45,308 nucleotides of DNA, taken from contig NZ_QFWQ01000013.1 in assembly GCF_003335105.1 (NCBI RefSeq), positions 1 through 45,308 of the forward strand, in the 5' to 3' direction. A program made the translations under genes and the position numbers. Shown here piece by piece: positions 1-10,874 of this stretch (position 1 is the first letter of the stretch; each line of letters opens with the position of its first letter). The notes beneath the pieces were generated by a model that saw nothing but the letters and a program-made list of their open reading frames with translations, did not search any database and had not been told where the DNA came from. The stretch is from Rhodanobacter denitrificans (GTDB lineage: Bacteria; Pseudomonadota; Gammaproteobacteria; Xanthomonadales; Rhodanobacteraceae).

Positions 1-28
1 CGTGGAAACGGGGTAGAACCCCTGCCAT
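1..28 (-). CDS. Start of a third integron cassette ORF, cut by the window edge
   Basis: An ATG on the minus strand at 28-26 opens a frame that stays open for nine codons to the window edge and would begin M-A-G-V-L-P-R-F-H. It lies about 20 bases inside the next cassette, counted from the attC core site at 44-50, which is the usual distance between a cassette boundary and its start codon (the neighbouring cassettes start 10-16 bases in). Too little is visible to name a product. The call rests on position and orientation only. Confidence 0.35.
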
Positions 29-43
29 ATTCTGTCCGTTGAA

Positions 44-100
44 GGCTAACGCTGGAGTTGAGCGGCGGCTGAGCCGTCCGCCTCGAACGACATGTTAGCG
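44..100 (-). other. attC recombination site of the membrane-protein cassette
   Basis: Read on the minus strand, the site opens with core CGCTAAC (100-94) and closes with GTTAGCC (50-44). Between them lies an imperfect palindrome of about 32 bases centred near 70. Its two arms pair in short blocks (GTT/AAC, GAG/CTC, CGG/CCG, CGGCT/AGCCG) separated by single unpaired bases on one arm only, as expected for the extrahelical bases of attC sites. It begins directly after the stop codon of the cassette gene at 102. The opening core pairs, with one mismatch, with the GTTTGCG that begins the same cassette at 528-522, which is the rule for a cassette's own R'' and R' halves. Confidence 0.8.
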
Positions 101-101
101 C

Positions 102-506
102 TCACCAGCGGCAAGCCCCATAGCAAGCGACGCCAAGCCCAAATAGAAACTGCACGGCCAGGAGCATGCGTATAGCGAAGGTGTAGCGAATAAAGGTGCC
201 CTGGGCGGCGGCATCTATGGCGAAGAGCCTGTGAGACTCAGGGAAGGTTGCCTCGATCTCTTTGAGCGCGGGAATAGTGAGATTGAGCAGTTGACGGCTC
301 CGAGCATCCACGAGCGAGAAGACGACGGCGAGCAGAGCCGTAAACAGGCCGAGAAAGACCAGTAGTTTTGGGCTTAGACCGTGCTCTAGCGCTGTGAACA
401 CGCCGCCGTCGGCAAAGATGGAGAGAAGCACAAAGAAGTTGAAGCCCCTAAGGCGCTGCTCGGCGTTGAACTTGAAGTGATCCCAGACAAGATCTTTGCC
501 GTCCAT
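102..506 (-). CDS. Small membrane protein carried on an integron cassette (134 aa)
   Basis: Unrecognised integral membrane protein. The start is ATG at 506, preceded by AGGGGA seven bases upstream; the frame stays open further upstream but crosses the attC site, so the internal ATG is preferred. The first 15 residues are polar (HFKFNAEQRLRGFNFF), then two hydrophobic stretches lie near residues 20-35 and 45-62, a polar amphipathic segment follows (about 65-95), and a third hydrophobic stretch lies near 110-130. It resembles small cassette-encoded membrane proteins of unknown role. Base composition is clearly less G+C-rich than the chromosome to the right (about 55% in 121-180), consistent with acquired DNA. 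It is the second gene from attI. No function can be given. Confidence 0.75.
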   Translation of the reverse strand: MDGKDLVWDHFKFNAEQRLRGFNFFVLLSIFADGGVFTALEHGLSPKLLVFLGLFTALLAVVFSLVDARSRQLLNLTIPALKEIEATFPESHRLFAIDAAAQGTFIRYTFAIRMLLAVQFLFGLGVACYGACRW

Positions 507-521
507 GTGGTCCCCTGTGAA

Positions 522-577
522 CGCAAACGCTGGAATTAAGCGGCGGCGGAGCCGTCCGCTTGGATGACTGGTTAGAG
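522..577 (-). other. attC recombination site of the attI-proximal cassette
   Basis: On the minus strand the site runs from core CTCTAAC (577-571) to GTTTGCG (528-522). The centre folds as AAGCGG/CCGCTT and CGGC/GCCG stems with a single bulged base between them on one arm. CTCTAAC is the exact complement of GTTAGAG (902-896), which opens the same cassette, so the two ends of the 571-901 cassette match perfectly. The site begins three bases after the stop of the gene ending at 581. Its arms are closely similar to those of the neighbouring attC at 44-100, as expected within one array. Confidence 0.8.
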
Positions 578-580
578 GGG

Positions 581-886
581 TCAGCCGGAAAGCCAGAGGT
601 TTGACGGATCGCACGAGTCGTGCGAACCAGGCCAGAAAAGCTGGCCACCTTGCTCAACGAAGTGACCTGCAATATCCGATAGGAGACGAAACGAAAGTAG
701 TGCGGCTTGCCAAGAATCTATGCCCGTTATGTCGGGCAAGCGCTGCTTGATGCCTATGGCTTCGATGGGACATGACCATGAGACGTCGCTCGATTGATAG
801 GCAGCGCCAACTCGCAACGTGAGAACGAATCGGGTGCCATCGGCGGCAACAGCGTCCAGAGTTCGTTCGGCGATCGGAGACTCCAA
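581..886 (-). CDS. Integron cassette protein of unknown function (101 aa)
   Basis: First gene of the cassette array. The only plausible start is TTG at 886 (M-E-S-P-I-A-E-R...). AGAGGG, seven to eight bases upstream, serves as Shine-Dalgarno sequence and lies inside the GTTAGAG core, so the recombination junction itself supplies the ribosome binding site. The protein is soluble, with a beta-rich first half (TRFVLTLRVG, WSCPIEAIG) and a helical segment WQAALLSFRLLSDIAGHFVE followed by GGQLFWPG near residues 58-90. This pattern recalls small proteins annotated DUF6968, but that is from memory and uncertain. The gene stops just before its attC. Integron cassettes often carry toxin, antitoxin or defence genes, but nothing here proves that. 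Confidence 0.7.
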   Translation of the reverse strand: MESPIAERTLDAVAADGTRFVLTLRVGAAYQSSDVSWSCPIEAIGIKQRLPDITGIDSWQAALLSFRLLSDIAGHFVEQGGQLFWPGSHDSCDPSNLWLSG

Positions 887-889
887 AGT

Positions 890-960
890 GAAACCCTCTA
901 ACTTAAATTCGATTGTTGAATGAAGCCTAATCCCGCAGCCTAACCCGATAAAGCGGGCTA
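890..960 (-). other. Probable attI insertion site of the integron
   Basis: The core GTTAGAG (902-896, minus strand) is the crossover point where the first cassette joins the platform. Its platform side reads AATTTAAGTTAGAG, similar in layout to the A-rich flank of known attI sites. Between it and the integrase start lie repeated short motifs: AGCCTAATCC at 924-933 and 1023-1032, with related CAGCCTAACCC at 936-946 and CAGCCTTTCC at 1035-1044. Such direct repeats often bind the integrase in attI, but their role here is inferred. The outer limit of the site is a guess. No LexA-like palindrome and no convincing cassette promoter was found. Confidence 0.55.
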
Positions 961-1060
961 CAGGTGCCGGAAACTTCCTACACAGATCAACGATTTCCCC
1001 TGCTCGCGCCGCCTATACCTGCAGCCTAATCCTGCAGCCTTTCCCCCCGAGGCGGCGGCC

Positions 1061-2073
1061 ATGCAGCGATCCTCTCACTGGGAGCCGGTACCGGCAAGCG
1101 CGGTCGATGGTGGTACCCCTGCGCGACCGCGGCTACTCGACGAGATGCGTGCGCGCATGCATCGCCTGGGTCTCTCCCTGCGCACGGAGGAGGCTTATGT
1201 CGGCTGGGTACGGCGTTTCATCCTTGCCAATGGCAAGCGGCATCCGCGCGAGATGGGCGCGCCCGAGGTCGAGGCGTTCCTGACCGGACTGGCGACGCAC
1301 GGGCAGGTGGCCGCTTCTACGCAGAACCAGGCGCTGGCCGCGCTGCTGTTCCTGTATCGCGAGGTGCTGGGGATCGAGTTGCCGTGGCTGGACAACATTC
1401 GTCGCGCGAAGAAGCCGGAACGCCTGCCGACCGTGCTGACGCGCGAGGAAGTGGCGGGGATGCTGGGGCAGATGAGCGGCGTGACCTGGCTGATGGCGGG
1501 TCTGCTGTACGGCGCCGGCCTGCGCCTGATGGAGTGCGTGCGGTTGCGCGTGCAGGACGTGGATTTCGCGCGACGCGAGATCGTGGTGCGCCAGGGCAAG
1601 GGTGGCAAGGACCGGCGCACGATGCTGCCGGTGCTGGTGGCCGAGGCGCTGCAGGGCCAGCTGGCCGAGGCGCGCCGGCTGCATGAGCGTGACCTGGCCG
1701 CCGGCTTCGGGGCGGTATGGCTGCCGCATGCGCTGGAGCGCAAATACCCGAACGCTGCGCGGGAATGGGTCTGGCAGTACGTATTTCCGGCCAGCACGCG
1801 CAGCCTCGATCCGCGCAGCGGCGTCGAGCGGCGGCATCATCTGGACGAGACCGTGCTGCAGCGTGCGGTGAAGGCGGCGGTGCGGCGGGCGGGCATCGCC
1901 AAGCCGGCCACGTGCCACACCCTGCGCCACTCCTTCGCCACTCACCTGCTGGAGGCAGGGTCGGACATACGCACGGTGCAGGAGCTGCTTGGCCACAAGG
2001 ATGTATCCACCACCCAGATCTCCACGTGCTCAACCGCGGCGGCCACGGCGTGCTCAGCCCGCTGGATCGTTGA
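1061..2073 (+). pseudogene. intI: Integron integrase (IntI), frameshifted at the catalytic tyrosine
   Basis: Site-specific tyrosine recombinase that would insert and excise cassettes at attI and attC. The N-terminal SAM-like domain includes [20 protein letters not shown]. The catalytic part shows [16 protein letters not shown] with the first Arg, and [27 protein letters not shown] with His-x-x-Arg and the last His. The insert [20 protein letters not shown] near residue 230 is the patch found only in integron integrases. After DVSTTQI the family reads Y-T-H-V-L-N-R-G, with Tyr as nucleophile. Here only two bases lie between CAGATC (ends 2020) and CACGTG (starts 2023) where six are expected. 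This 4-base deletion removes Tyr-Thr and shifts the frame. The rest ([16 protein letters not shown], stop at 2073) is intact in another frame. The shifted frame runs on to 2452 over the neighbouring gene, so no active product is expected. Confidence 0.88.
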
Positions 2074-2105
2074 GGGCAGGGTCACGCGCATCGCCGCGGC
2101 CGGTT

Positions 2106-5100
2106 CTAGGTGCGGCGCGGCCAGTTCAACTCCACGCTGTGCTCCGCCCCGTCGTCGGCGAGCGGGATGCGGCCGTCGGCCTGCGCTTCGCCATCCAGCC
2201 ACAGCGTGCTCGGGGTGCCGGCGTCGCTCTGGCGCAGGCGGATCCGGTAGAGCGTGTCGTGGTGGCGGTAGTCGACGGAAAAGCCTTCCCATTCCGGCGG
2301 CAGCACCGGCGCGAAGCGCAGCTTGCCGGCTTCCAGGCGCACGCCGAGCAGCGACTCCACGATCAGCCGGTACATCCAGCCGGCGGAGCCGGTATACCAG
2401 CTCCAGCCGCCGCGGCCGGTGTGCGGGGCGACGGCGTAGACATCGGCGCTGACCACGTAGGGCTCGACCTTGTAGACGTCCATGCGCGCGGCGTCGGTGC
2501 CGTGGCTGACCGGGTTGATCATGCGCAGCAGTTCCCACGCACGCTCGCGGTCGCCGAGTTCGGCGAACGCCATCGTGGCCCAGATCGCCGCATGCGTGTA
2601 CTGGCCGCCGTTCTCGCGCACGCCGGGCACGTAGCCCTTGATGTAGCCGGGGTCGAGCGCGGATTTGTCGAACGGCGGCGTCAGCAATTGCACCAGGCCG
2701 GCGTCGCGGCGCACCAGGTGGGTGTCCAGCGAGCCCATCGCCTGCAGTTGGCGTTCGGGCGAGCCGAGCCCGGACAGCACCGACCAGCTCTGCGCGATCG
2801 AGTCGATCCGGCATTCGTCGTTGCTGCTGGAGCCGAGCGGCGTGCCGTCGTCGAAGTAGGCGCGGCGGTACCAGGCGCCGTCCCAGCCGTGCTGCTCCAG
2901 CGCGGTGCGCAACTTGGCCACTTCGCCTTCGCAGCGTTGCGCGAACGCCTCGTCGTCGTGCAGCCGGGCCACCTCGGCGAAGCGGGTCAGCACCTCGCCG
3001 CTGAAGAAGCCCAGCCACACGCTCTCGCCGCGGCCCTGTTCGCCGACCCGGTTCATGCCGTCGTTCCAGTCGCCGCCGCCGATCAGCGGCAGGCCGTGCG
3101 CGCCGCGCTGCGCGAAGCTGTGTTCGATCGCGCGCACGTTGTGGCGGTACAGCGTCTCGTGCAGGCCGGAGGATTGCGGCAGGTCGTAGTACGACTCCTC
3201 GCCGGGGTGCAGGGCGCGGCCCTCGATGTAGCCGACGCGCTCGTCCAGCACGCCGCGGTCGCCGCTGGCCAGCACGTAGCGCGCGGTGGCCAGCGGCAGC
3301 CACAGGTAGTCGTCGGAGCAGGTGGTGCGCACACCGCGGTCCAGCGGCGGGTGCCACCAGTGCTGCACGTCGCCTTCGGCGAACTGGTGTGCGGCGCACA
3401 GCAGCAGCTGCGCGCGCGCCAGCGCGGGCGCGGCGTGGATCGTCGCCATCGAATCCTGCAGCTGGTCGCGGAAGCCGAACGCGCCGCCGGACTGGTAGTA
3501 GCCGCTGCGCGCCCACAGCCGGCAGGCGATGGTCTGGTACAGCAGCCAGCCGTTGGCGAGCACGTCGAGCGCGGGCTCCGGCGTGCGTACCTGCACCGCG
3601 CCGAGCACGCGGGCCCAGTGCGCACGCACCTTGTCCAGCGCGTCGGCGGCGCTGCCGCTGCCGCGGAAGCGCTGCACCAGCGCGCTGGCCTCGGCGGCGT
3701 CCCGGCCCAGGCCGAGGCGGAAGATCAGCTGACGCTGCTCTCCGTCGTCCAGCGTCACCATCGTCTGCAGCGCGGCGCACGGATCGTGGCCGGCGCCGAG
3801 CCGGCCGGACAGGTGGGCGCGTGCCAACCCGGCCGGCGCGCGCATGCTGCCGTTGCGGCCGAGGAATTCGCTGCGGTCGCCGTCGATGCCGCGCGCGGGG
3901 TCCTCCACGTCGAGGAACGCTACCCGGTTCGGGAACTCGCTGTTGTACGCGTTGCGCGCGAACAGCGCGCCGCTGGCCGGGTCCGACTCGGTGACCACGT
4001 GCATCGCGGTCTTCTCGCGCAGGTCGCCGAGCAGCCATTCGACGTAGCCGGTGACGCTGAGCCGGCGCGCCGCGCCGGAGTCGTTGCGCAGCTTCAGCAC
4101 CGAGAACTTCACCGACGCATCCAGCGCCACGTAGATCCACAGCTCGGAGTGGATGCCGTCCTCGTGGTGCTCGAACACGCTGTAGCCGAAGCCGTGGCGG
4201 GTGATGTAGTTGCCGCTGCCGCCGCAGGGCAACGGGGTGGGCGACCACAGCTGGCCGGTTTCCTCGTCGCGCAGGTACAGCGCTTCGCCGCCGCCGTCGC
4301 CGACCGGATCGTTGTGCCACGGGGTGAGCCGGAACTCGTGCGCGTTCTCGCCCCAGGTATAGGCGCTGCCGCTGTCGGAGATCACCGTGCCGAACTGCGG
4401 GTTGGCCAGCACGTTGCACCACGGCGCGGGGGTGGCGCTGCCGGCGGTCTGGGTGATCACGTACTCGCGGCCGTCGGCGCTGAAGCCGCCGTGCGGATTG
4501 GCCAGCTGCAAGCCGCCCGCGGTGTCGGCGCCGAGCATGGCGCTGCCGATGCGCCGGGGCCGGCTCGGCTCGAAGCGCGGTGCATGCGTTTCCACGTGGC
4601 GGCGGTTGATCTGCTCGGCCAGGCTGCCGCGGCTGTCGCCGAGCACCATCCGCGCGCTGGCCAGCATCACCAGCCGGTCCTCGCCGGACAGCTGCTGCCC
4701 CGGGCGCACGAAGATGCCGCCGGGGCGGTCGAGCAGGCTGGCCTCGCTGCCGGAGGCGATCAGGCCCATGATCAGGTCGTGCAGCTCCTGCCGGTAGCCG
4801 GCGCGGTCCTCGTTCCAGATCACCAGGTCCACCGCCAGCCCCTTCAGCCGCCAGTACGCGTGCGCCTGCACCAGCTGGCGCACCAGCTCGATCCGCGACG
4901 GGCTGGCGATCTGCAGCAGCACGATCGGCAGGTCGCCGGAAACCGACTGGCCCCACAGCCCGGACTGGCCGCGCCGGTTGCCGCGCAGCAGCGCCGAGTC
5001 GGCGCGCAGGCTGGCATTGGGGTACAGGATGCCGGTGGCCATGTGTTCGTACAGCTGGGCGTCGGCGAGGCTGGCGTTGAGCTGGCGCAGCAGCACCTGG

Positions 5101-8100
5101 CTGTGGGTCCAGGCCAGGTCGAACACGCGGTCGGCGAGGTTGCGGTCGCGGTACTTGCCGATCAGCCGCAGGCAGTCGTCGCGCTGTTCGGCGAAGCCGG
5201 TGACGAAGTCGATGGTGGCGGTCTGCTCCGGCTCCAGCGTGATGCGGCAGCGGATCGCCACGATCGGGTCGAGCACCGCGCCGGCGCTGTTGGACAGCTG
5301 CGCCTGCTCGCGGTCGAGCATCTGCGGCTCGGCGGTGTCGCGACCGCGGCCGATGAAGCGCGCGCGATCGGTCTCGTAGGAAATCTGGCTGATGTCGGCA
5401 TCGTGCACCGCCAGCAGGTGGAACAGCCACGGCGGCCGCTCGTCGGCGCTGCGCGGCCGCCGCGTGCACACGATCGCCTGCAGCGCCGGCAACAGCTCGG
5501 TCTGCACGAACAGCTTGCTGAAGGCGGGGTGCGCCGCATCGGCGGCCGGCGGCGCCAGCACCACCTCGGCGTAGCTGGTCAGCTCGATGGTGCGCCGGGT
5601 GCGGCCGCGGTTGGTGAGATGGGTGCGCCGCAGGCTGATGTCGTCTTCCGGCGACACCACGATCTCGGTGTGCGCGTCGAACTCGCGTTCGCGCACGCGG
5701 AACTCGGCGCGCGCGTCGGAGAAGATCGCTTCGTACAGCTCGGTCTTGCGCCGCGTAGGCTGGTAGGTGGTCGACCAGCAGTCGCCACTGGCGACGTCGC
5801 GCAGGTAGCAGAACATGCCCCAGCAGTCGCGCGTGATGTCCTCGTGCCAGCGGGTCAACGCCAGGTCGCCGCGGCGGACGTAGCCGCCGCCGGCGCTGCT
5901 CAGCATCACGTGGTAGCGGCCGTTGGAGAGCAGCTGCACCGCCGGTCGCGGGCGGTCCGGATCGGTGAACACGCGCAGCCGCGCCTCGACCGGTCGCGCC
6001 GCGCCCTCCGATTCGGGGAAGCCGGAGGCGTGCAGGTACTCGGCGGCGGTCTTCGGCACGCGCTCCTGCAGCAGCAGGCCGGTGGCCTGGAACTGCGGGT
6101 CGGCCTCGAAGCGCCGCTGCATCGGCCGGCCGAGCAGCGCGTGGCCCAGCGCCAGCAGGCTCATGCCCTGGTGGTGCGCCATGAACTGCCGCACCAGCGC
6201 CGAATCCTGTCCCAGCGGCAGCCGCGCCGGGGTGCAGTCGATCGCCTCGTACAGGCCGTAGCGGCCGCCGGCGCCGGCTTCGGCCAGCCGCTGCAGGTTC
6301 CGCGTCGCCGCCGCTGGCGCCACCATCAACGCCAGCGCGGTGGCGTACGGCGCGATCACCACGTCGTCGCCCAGTCCGCGCTTCAGGCCCAGTCCGGGCA
6401 CGCCGAACGCGCGGTATTGGTAGGTGAAGTGCGCGTCCAGCATGTTGTAGCCGGATTCGGAAATGCCCCACGGCCGGCCGAGCTGGTTGCCGTACTCGAT
6501 CTGCCGCGCCACCGCGGCGCGGCAGGTCTGGTCGAGCAGGGTACCCTCGTAGCTGGGCATCACCAGGTTCGGCATCAGGTATTCGAACATCGAGCCGGTC
6601 CACGACAGCAGCACCGGTTCGCCGCCCACGGTGGTGAGCAGGCGGCCCAGCGCGAACCAGTTGTCCTGCGGCAGCTGGCCCAGCGCGATGCCGACGAAAC
6701 TGGCCAGCCGCGCCTCCGATGCCAGCAGGTCGTAGTAGCCGGCGTCGAGCCGGCGCTGGTCCGCGTTGTAGCCGATCGCCAGCAGGTCGCGCGCACTGTC
6801 GTACAGGAAGCGGAAATCCATCTCGGCCAGCTCGCCGGCCTGTTGCGCCAGCTGCTCGATCGCGGCGACGCGCTCGGCCGCGCGTTCGCGCACCGCGTCG
6901 GCGCCGGCCTCGGTCGGCCAGCACAGCGGCTCGATCCGGGCCAGCTGGCGCAGGACGGGGATGCGGCTGAAGCCGGCGTCGTCGTCGTCCGGCGGATCGA
7001 GTTCGAAGGCGAGCGCCTCGTCGACCAGCTGATCGGCCTGGCCGAGCAGCGCATCGAGCCAGAATGCCGCGTCGCCGCCGGGCTCGGGCGCGAGGATCGG
7101 CACCAGCGCGCGGGCGTGTCCGTCCAGCCGCTGCAACAGCGCCAGCGCGTCGCTGCTGCGGGTCGGCGGCACCTCCAGCGCGTCCTGCAGTGCCTGCTGC
7201 AACGGCCGCAGCGCGCGGGTGGCGTCTGCATCGAGCGCGTCCTGCAGCAGCGCCAGCGTGTCGCCCAGGCCATGCAGCACGCGCGGCTGGAACACCGGCT
7301 CGTCGACCAGCGCCAGCAGGCCCCGGCGCAGGGTCAGCAGGTGGCCGGCGAGGTTGCCGCTGTCCACCGCCGAGACATACAGCGGCGGCAGCGGCTGCAG
7401 GCTCTGCGTGTCGTACCAGTTGTAGAAGTGGCCGCGGTGGCGCGGCAGCTGCTGCATGGTGGCCAGGGTCAGCCGGGTGCGTTCGAGCAGGCGGCCGCCG
7501 TCGATGAAGCCGAAGTCGTGCGCGGCCAGGTTCGCCAGCAGCGCCATGCCGATGTTGGTGGGCGAGGTGCGGTGGGCGATCGCCGGGCCGGGCTGCTCCT
7601 GCAGGTTGTCCGGCGGCAGCCAGTGCTCGTCGGCGCCGACGTGGACCTCGAAGAACGCCCAGGTCTTTCGCGCCAGCGTGCGCAGGAAACGCCGCTGCGC
7701 CGCGCTGGGAGCGAACGTGTCGGGCGCGCGCGGCTGGCTGATCCACCAGGCGATCGCGGGCGAGCCCAGCCACAGCAGCAGGAACGGAACCGCCAGCCAC
7801 AGCGCCATGGGGCGTTCGAGCGCCAGCACGATGCCGAGCAGGAGCGCCAGCGCCGGGCCGATGCCCATCAGCCGCCACAGCGCCGCCGGCGCACTGCCGC
7901 CGCGCCGCTCGACCTCGCCGGAGGCCCGCCACTGCAGCAGGTGGCGCCCGCTGACCGCCATCCGCCACAGCGTGCGCACGATTGCGTCGAGGTGGTACAG
8001 CGCCTCGTGCGGCAGCCAGGCCAGCCCCAGCGCCATCCGCGCAAGGTGCTGCATGCCGGTGCGGAAGCTGGCGCGCAGGTGCTGGTCGAGCTGCACCTCG

Positions 8101-10739
8101 CGCGGCTTCTGCACCAGTTCCAGCAGCGCCGACAGCAGCGCCGGCAGCAGCACCATCGAGAGCACCGCCAGCGTCCACGAGAACGCTGGCACGATCGCCA
8201 GCCAGCCGACCAGCAGCAGCGCCAGCACCGCCACCGGCACCAGGCTGCGGCGCAGGTTGTCGAGGATCTTCCAGCGCGACAGCGCAGTCAGCGCGTTACG
8301 GCGCCAGCCGTCGTGCGCGGTCGGCGCCCACGGCAGCAGCCACGGCAGCAGCTGCCAGTCGCCGCGGATCCAGCGGTGGCGGCGCTTCACGTCGTCGCCG
8401 TAGCGGGCCGGGTAACCTTCGAACAGCTCCACGTCGCAGAGCAGGCCCGAGCGCGCGTGGCAGCCTTCGACCAGGTCGTGGCTGAGGATGCGGTTCTCGG
8501 GGAAGCGGCCGTCCAGGGTGCGCTCGAACGGATCGATCGCGTAGATGCCCTTGCCGATGAACGAGCCTTCGCCGAACACGTCCTGGTACACGTCCGAGAC
8601 CATCTGCGTGTAAGGGTCGATGCCGGCGTCGCTGCCGTACAGCTGCGCGTAGCGCGAGCGCGCGGTGCTGGGCAGGCTGATCCCGACGCGCGGTTGCAGG
8701 ATCGCGTAGCCGCTGACCACACGGCGCCGTTCGGGGTCGTACACGGCGCGGTTGAGCGGGTGGTCGATGGTGCCCACGAACGCCTGCGCGGTGTCGCGCG
8801 GCAGCTCGGTGTCGGTGTCCAGGGTGATCACGTACTGCACCGGCGGGAGTCTGGCGATGTCGCCCACGACCAGCATGAAGCAGTGATGCCCGTTGCCGCG
8901 CAGCAGCGCGTTGAGGTCGGCCAGCTTGCCGCGCTTGCGCTCGTGGCCCATCCAGCACTGCTCGCCGGCGTTCCAGCGGCGTGGGCGGTGGAACAGGAAG
9001 AAGCGGTCGGCGCCGGCGCTGGCGTAGCGCTCGTTGAGCGCCTCGATACGCCGCCGCGCCAGCTGCAGCAGCGCATCGTCGCCGGGCAGCGATTCATGCT
9101 CCGCGTCGGCGAAGTCGGTGAGCAGGGCGAAGTGCAGGTGGTCGTCGCGGTTGCCGAGGAAGCGCACCTCCAGCGCCTCGACCAGGTTCTCCACGTCCTG
9201 TCTGGCGGCGATCAGGCTGGGCACCGCCACCAGCGTGCGCGCGCTGGCCGGGATGCCGTGCGCGTAGTTCATCCGCGGCAGCCGCCGCGGCGCGATCGTC
9301 AGCGTTGCCATCCAGTTGAGCAGGCTCAGGCCCAGCTGGCTGGCCAGCACGATCGCCGGCAGTGCGATCGCGACGACTGCCCACGTCGGCAGCGATCCGT
9401 GTGCGGCGACGACGACCAGCGGCCGCGCGAACGCGAACGTCAGCAGCGCCAGCAGGCCCAGGTAGATCGGCAGCGGCGCACGGTCGAAGCCGCGCCGCAG
9501 CCGTTCGCGCAGCCGCGGGCGGATGCCGAGGCGCTGCTCCAGCCGGGGCCGGCCGCGGTCGATCAGGTAGTAGCCCACGTGTGCGGACAGCGGCGCGGTG
9601 TCGTCGCGGACCTCGTCCCGGCCCAGCGCCTCGGCCGCCTCGGCCACTTCCAGCTCGGTCAGCCGGTGCTTTCGCGCGATCGCCTCCACCACGTGGCGGT
9701 AGCGGTCGCGGGTGGCGAAATCCATCGCCGCGTAGACGCCGGCAGGGTCCTCGCGCAGGCAGCGTTCGACCAGGCTGCAGCGCTCGACGAAGTCGCGCCA
9801 GTCGATCGCCGACAGCGTGCGCAGGCTGCCGATGCTGTTGCCGATCGAGACCTGGTTGGCGGCCTGCTGCTGCGCCTCCTGCTGCACCAGGTGCTCCACG
9901 CTCTGCCCCGACGCGGCCAGGCGCTGCTCGATCCAGCTCAGCGGCAGTGCCAGCGCCGGGCTCTGGCCCTGCAGCCGGCGCGCCATCTCGGCCACGAACG
10001 GGCCGTTCATAGGCGGGTCCGAGCGCGCCATGTCGGCCACCACCAGCACCACCGAGTTCGGGTCGCGTTCGGCGGTGGCGGTCATGTTTTCGGCCCAGCG
10101 CGCGCCCTTGCCGCGGCTGCGCCAGTCCGCCATCACCCGCGCGGCGACGCGGCGCAGGTTCTCGATCAGCGCCAGCCGCAGCATGATCGGGATCGCCCAC
10201 AATTCGCCCAGGCTGAGCGGGGCCACGTCCTGATAGGCATCGACGAAGCGGCGCAGACTGTGCGTGTCGACCCGTCCATCGCCGTGCGAAATGATCTCCA
10301 GCGCGATGTCGTACACCCGCGGCAGGCCCGCCGAGGGGCCGTTCGCCAGCCGCGGCAGCTCGCGGCTGTAACCCTTGGGCAGGTGCCGCCGCGCGATGCG
10401 GATCTGCTCCTCGATCAGGTAGAAGTTGTCCAGCAGCCACTCGCCGGCAGGAGTGACCCGGCGCCGTTTGCGGGTCGCGCTGGTCAGCCGCTCGCAGGTG
10501 TGCGCGAGCACCGCCTCGTTGTCCGCCAGCCGTTCCAGCAGCAGATCCATGCTCGAGCGCGCGCTGAGCCGGTGCTGGCCCGCCAGCGCGCGGCCGTGCC
10601 GCTCCATCTGCTCGATGCTGAACAGTTCCGCGCGCAGCGCCGGCTCCTGTTCCGGGCGCGTGCGCGCGGCGGCGCGGCGGCGGCGGAACGCCTCCAGGCG
10701 TCGCAGCTTGAGCAGATCGAGCAGGTTGCCGATGTTCAC
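2106..10739 (-). CDS. ndvB: Cyclic beta-1,2-glucan synthase, NdvB/ChvB type (2877 aa)
   Basis: Inner-membrane enzyme that makes cyclic beta-glucan from UDP-glucose for the periplasm; in related bacteria it supports osmoadaptation, surface behaviour and host interaction. Start chosen is GTG at 10739 ([10 protein letters not shown]) with AGGA eight bases upstream; the frame stays open 29 codons further without a better site. Order of parts: cytoplasmic N-terminus; membrane segments near 415-475; a GT84-type glycosyltransferase with DTD at 641-643 and RHRW at 787-790; further membrane helices near 825-1000; a glycoamylase-like domain beginning around FYNWYDT (about 1105); and a C-terminal GH94 phosphorylase-like domain with GGDWNDGM, catalytic Asp about 2560, which in the family trims chain length. 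Length fits the family (about 2800-2900). The stop lies 32 bases from the end of the integrase remnant, tail to tail. Linkage type is inferred from the family. Confidence 0.93.
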   Translation of the reverse strand: MNIGNLLDLLKLRRLEAFRRRRAAARTRPEQEPALRAELFSIEQMERHGRALAGQHRLSARSSMDLLLERLADNEAVLAHTCERLTSATRKRRRVTPAGEWLLDNFYLIEEQIRIARRHLPKGYSRELPRLANGPSAGLPRVYDIALEIISHGDGRVDTHSLRRFVDAYQDVAPLSLGELWAIPIMLRLALIENLRRVAARVMADWRSRGKGARWAENMTATAERDPNSVVLVVADMARSDPPMNGPFVAEMARRLQGQSPALALPLSWIEQRLAASGQSVEHLVQQEAQQQAANQVSIGNSIGSLRTLSAIDWRDFVERCSLVERCLREDPAGVYAAMDFATRDRYRHVVEAIARKHRLTELEVAEAAEALGRDEVRDDTAPLSAHVGYYLIDRGRPRLEQRLGIRPRLRERLRRGFDRAPLPIYLGLLALLTFAFARPLVVVAAHGSLPTWAVVAIALPAIVLASQLGLSLLNWMATLTIAPRRLPRMNYAHGIPASARTLVAVPSLIAARQDVENLVEALEVRFLGNRDDHLHFALLTDFADAEHESLPGDDALLQLARRRIEALNERYASAGADRFFLFHRPRRWNAGEQCWMGHERKRGKLADLNALLRGNGHHCFMLVVGDIARLPPVQYVITLDTDTELPRDTAQAFVGTIDHPLNRAVYDPERRRVVSGYAILQPRVGISLPSTARSRYAQLYGSDAGIDPYTQMVSDVYQDVFGEGSFIGKGIYAIDPFERTLDGRFPENRILSHDLVEGCHARSGLLCDVELFEGYPARYGDDVKRRHRWIRGDWQLLPWLLPWAPTAHDGWRRNALTALSRWKILDNLRRSLVPVAVLALLLVGWLAIVPAFSWTLAVLSMVLLPALLSALLELVQKPREVQLDQHLRASFRTGMQHLARMALGLAWLPHEALYHLDAIVRTLWRMAVSGRHLLQWRASGEVERRGGSAPAALWRLMGIGPALALLLGIVLALERPMALWLAVPFLLLWLGSPAIAWWISQPRAPDTFAPSAAQRRFLRTLARKTWAFFEVHVGADEHWLPPDNLQEQPGPAIAHRTSPTNIGMALLANLAAHDFGFIDGGRLLERTRLTLATMQQLPRHRGHFYNWYDTQSLQPLPPLYVSAVDSGNLAGHLLTLRRGLLALVDEPVFQPRVLHGLGDTLALLQDALDADATRALRPLQQALQDALEVPPTRSSDALALLQRLDGHARALVPILAPEPGGDAAFWLDALLGQADQLVDEALAFELDPPDDDDAGFSRIPVLRQLARIEPLCWPTEAGADAVRERAAERVAAIEQLAQQAGELAEMDFRFLYDSARDLLAIGYNADQRRLDAGYYDLLASEARLASFVGIALGQLPQDNWFALGRLLTTVGGEPVLLSWTGSMFEYLMPNLVMPSYEGTLLDQTCRAAVARQIEYGNQLGRPWGISESGYNMLDAHFTYQYRAFGVPGLGLKRGLGDDVVIAPYATALALMVAPAAATRNLQRLAEAGAGGRYGLYEAIDCTPARLPLGQDSALVRQFMAHHQGMSLLALGHALLGRPMQRRFEADPQFQATGLLLQERVPKTAAEYLHASGFPESEGAARPVEARLRVFTDPDRPRPAVQLLSNGRYHVMLSSAGGGYVRRGDLALTRWHEDITRDCWGMFCYLRDVASGDCWSTTYQPTRRKTELYEAIFSDARAEFRVREREFDAHTEIVVSPEDDISLRRTHLTNRGRTRRTIELTSYAEVVLAPPAADAAHPAFSKLFVQTELLPALQAIVCTRRPRSADERPPWLFHLLAVHDADISQISYETDRARFIGRGRDTAEPQMLDREQAQLSNSAGAVLDPIVAIRCRITLEPEQTATIDFVTGFAEQRDDCLRLIGKYRDRNLADRVFDLAWTHSQVLLRQLNASLADAQLYEHMATGILYPNASLRADSALLRGNRRGQSGLWGQSVSGDLPIVLLQIASPSRIELVRQLVQAHAYWRLKGLAVDLVIWNEDRAGYRQELHDLIMGLIASGSEASLLDRPGGIFVRPGQQLSGEDRLVMLASARMVLGDSRGSLAEQINRRHVETHAPRFEPSRPRRIGSAMLGADTAGGLQLANPHGGFSADGREYVITQTAGSATPAPWCNVLANPQFGTVISDSGSAYTWGENAHEFRLTPWHNDPVGDGGGEALYLRDEETGQLWSPTPLPCGGSGNYITRHGFGYSVFEHHEDGIHSELWIYVALDASVKFSVLKLRNDSGAARRLSVTGYVEWLLGDLREKTAMHVVTESDPASGALFARNAYNSEFPNRVAFLDVEDPARGIDGDRSEFLGRNGSMRAPAGLARAHLSGRLGAGHDPCAALQTMVTLDDGEQRQLIFRLGLGRDAAEASALVQRFRGSGSAADALDKVRAHWARVLGAVQVRTPEPALDVLANGWLLYQTIACRLWARSGYYQSGGAFGFRDQLQDSMATIHAAPALARAQLLLCAAHQFAEGDVQHWWHPPLDRGVRTTCSDDYLWLPLATARYVLASGDRGVLDERVGYIEGRALHPGEESYYDLPQSSGLHETLYRHNVRAIEHSFAQRGAHGLPLIGGGDWNDGMNRVGEQGRGESVWLGFFSGEVLTRFAEVARLHDDEAFAQRCEGEVAKLRTALEQHGWDGAWYRRAYFDDGTPLGSSSNDECRIDSIAQSWSVLSGLGSPERQLQAMGSLDTHLVRRDAGLVQLLTPPFDKSALDPGYIKGYVPGVRENGGQYTHAAIWATMAFAELGDRERAWELLRMINPVSHGTDAARMDVYKVEPYVVSADVYAVAPHTGRGGWSWYTGSAGWMYRLIVESLLGVRLEAGKLRFAPVLPPEWEGFSVDYRHHDTLYRIRLRQSDAGTPSTLWLDGEAQADGRIPLADDGAEHSVELNWPRRT

Positions 10740-10874
10740 AACGGTTTTCCTCGAGCCTCGCACCGGACCGGCCGCGAGGCGTCCATGCGGGCGGAGCGTC
10801 GGCGTGGTCCGTGGGGGAATGGCCATCGCCGCTGTGCCCGACCCTACGCGTCGGCATGTGAAGGGCGCGCACGC

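Noticed and set aside
2024-2452. Extension of the integrase frame beyond the shift
   Set aside because: Residues after DVSTTQ are Ala/Arg/Ser-rich and read antisense through the end of ndvB; the conserved integrase ending lies in another frame.
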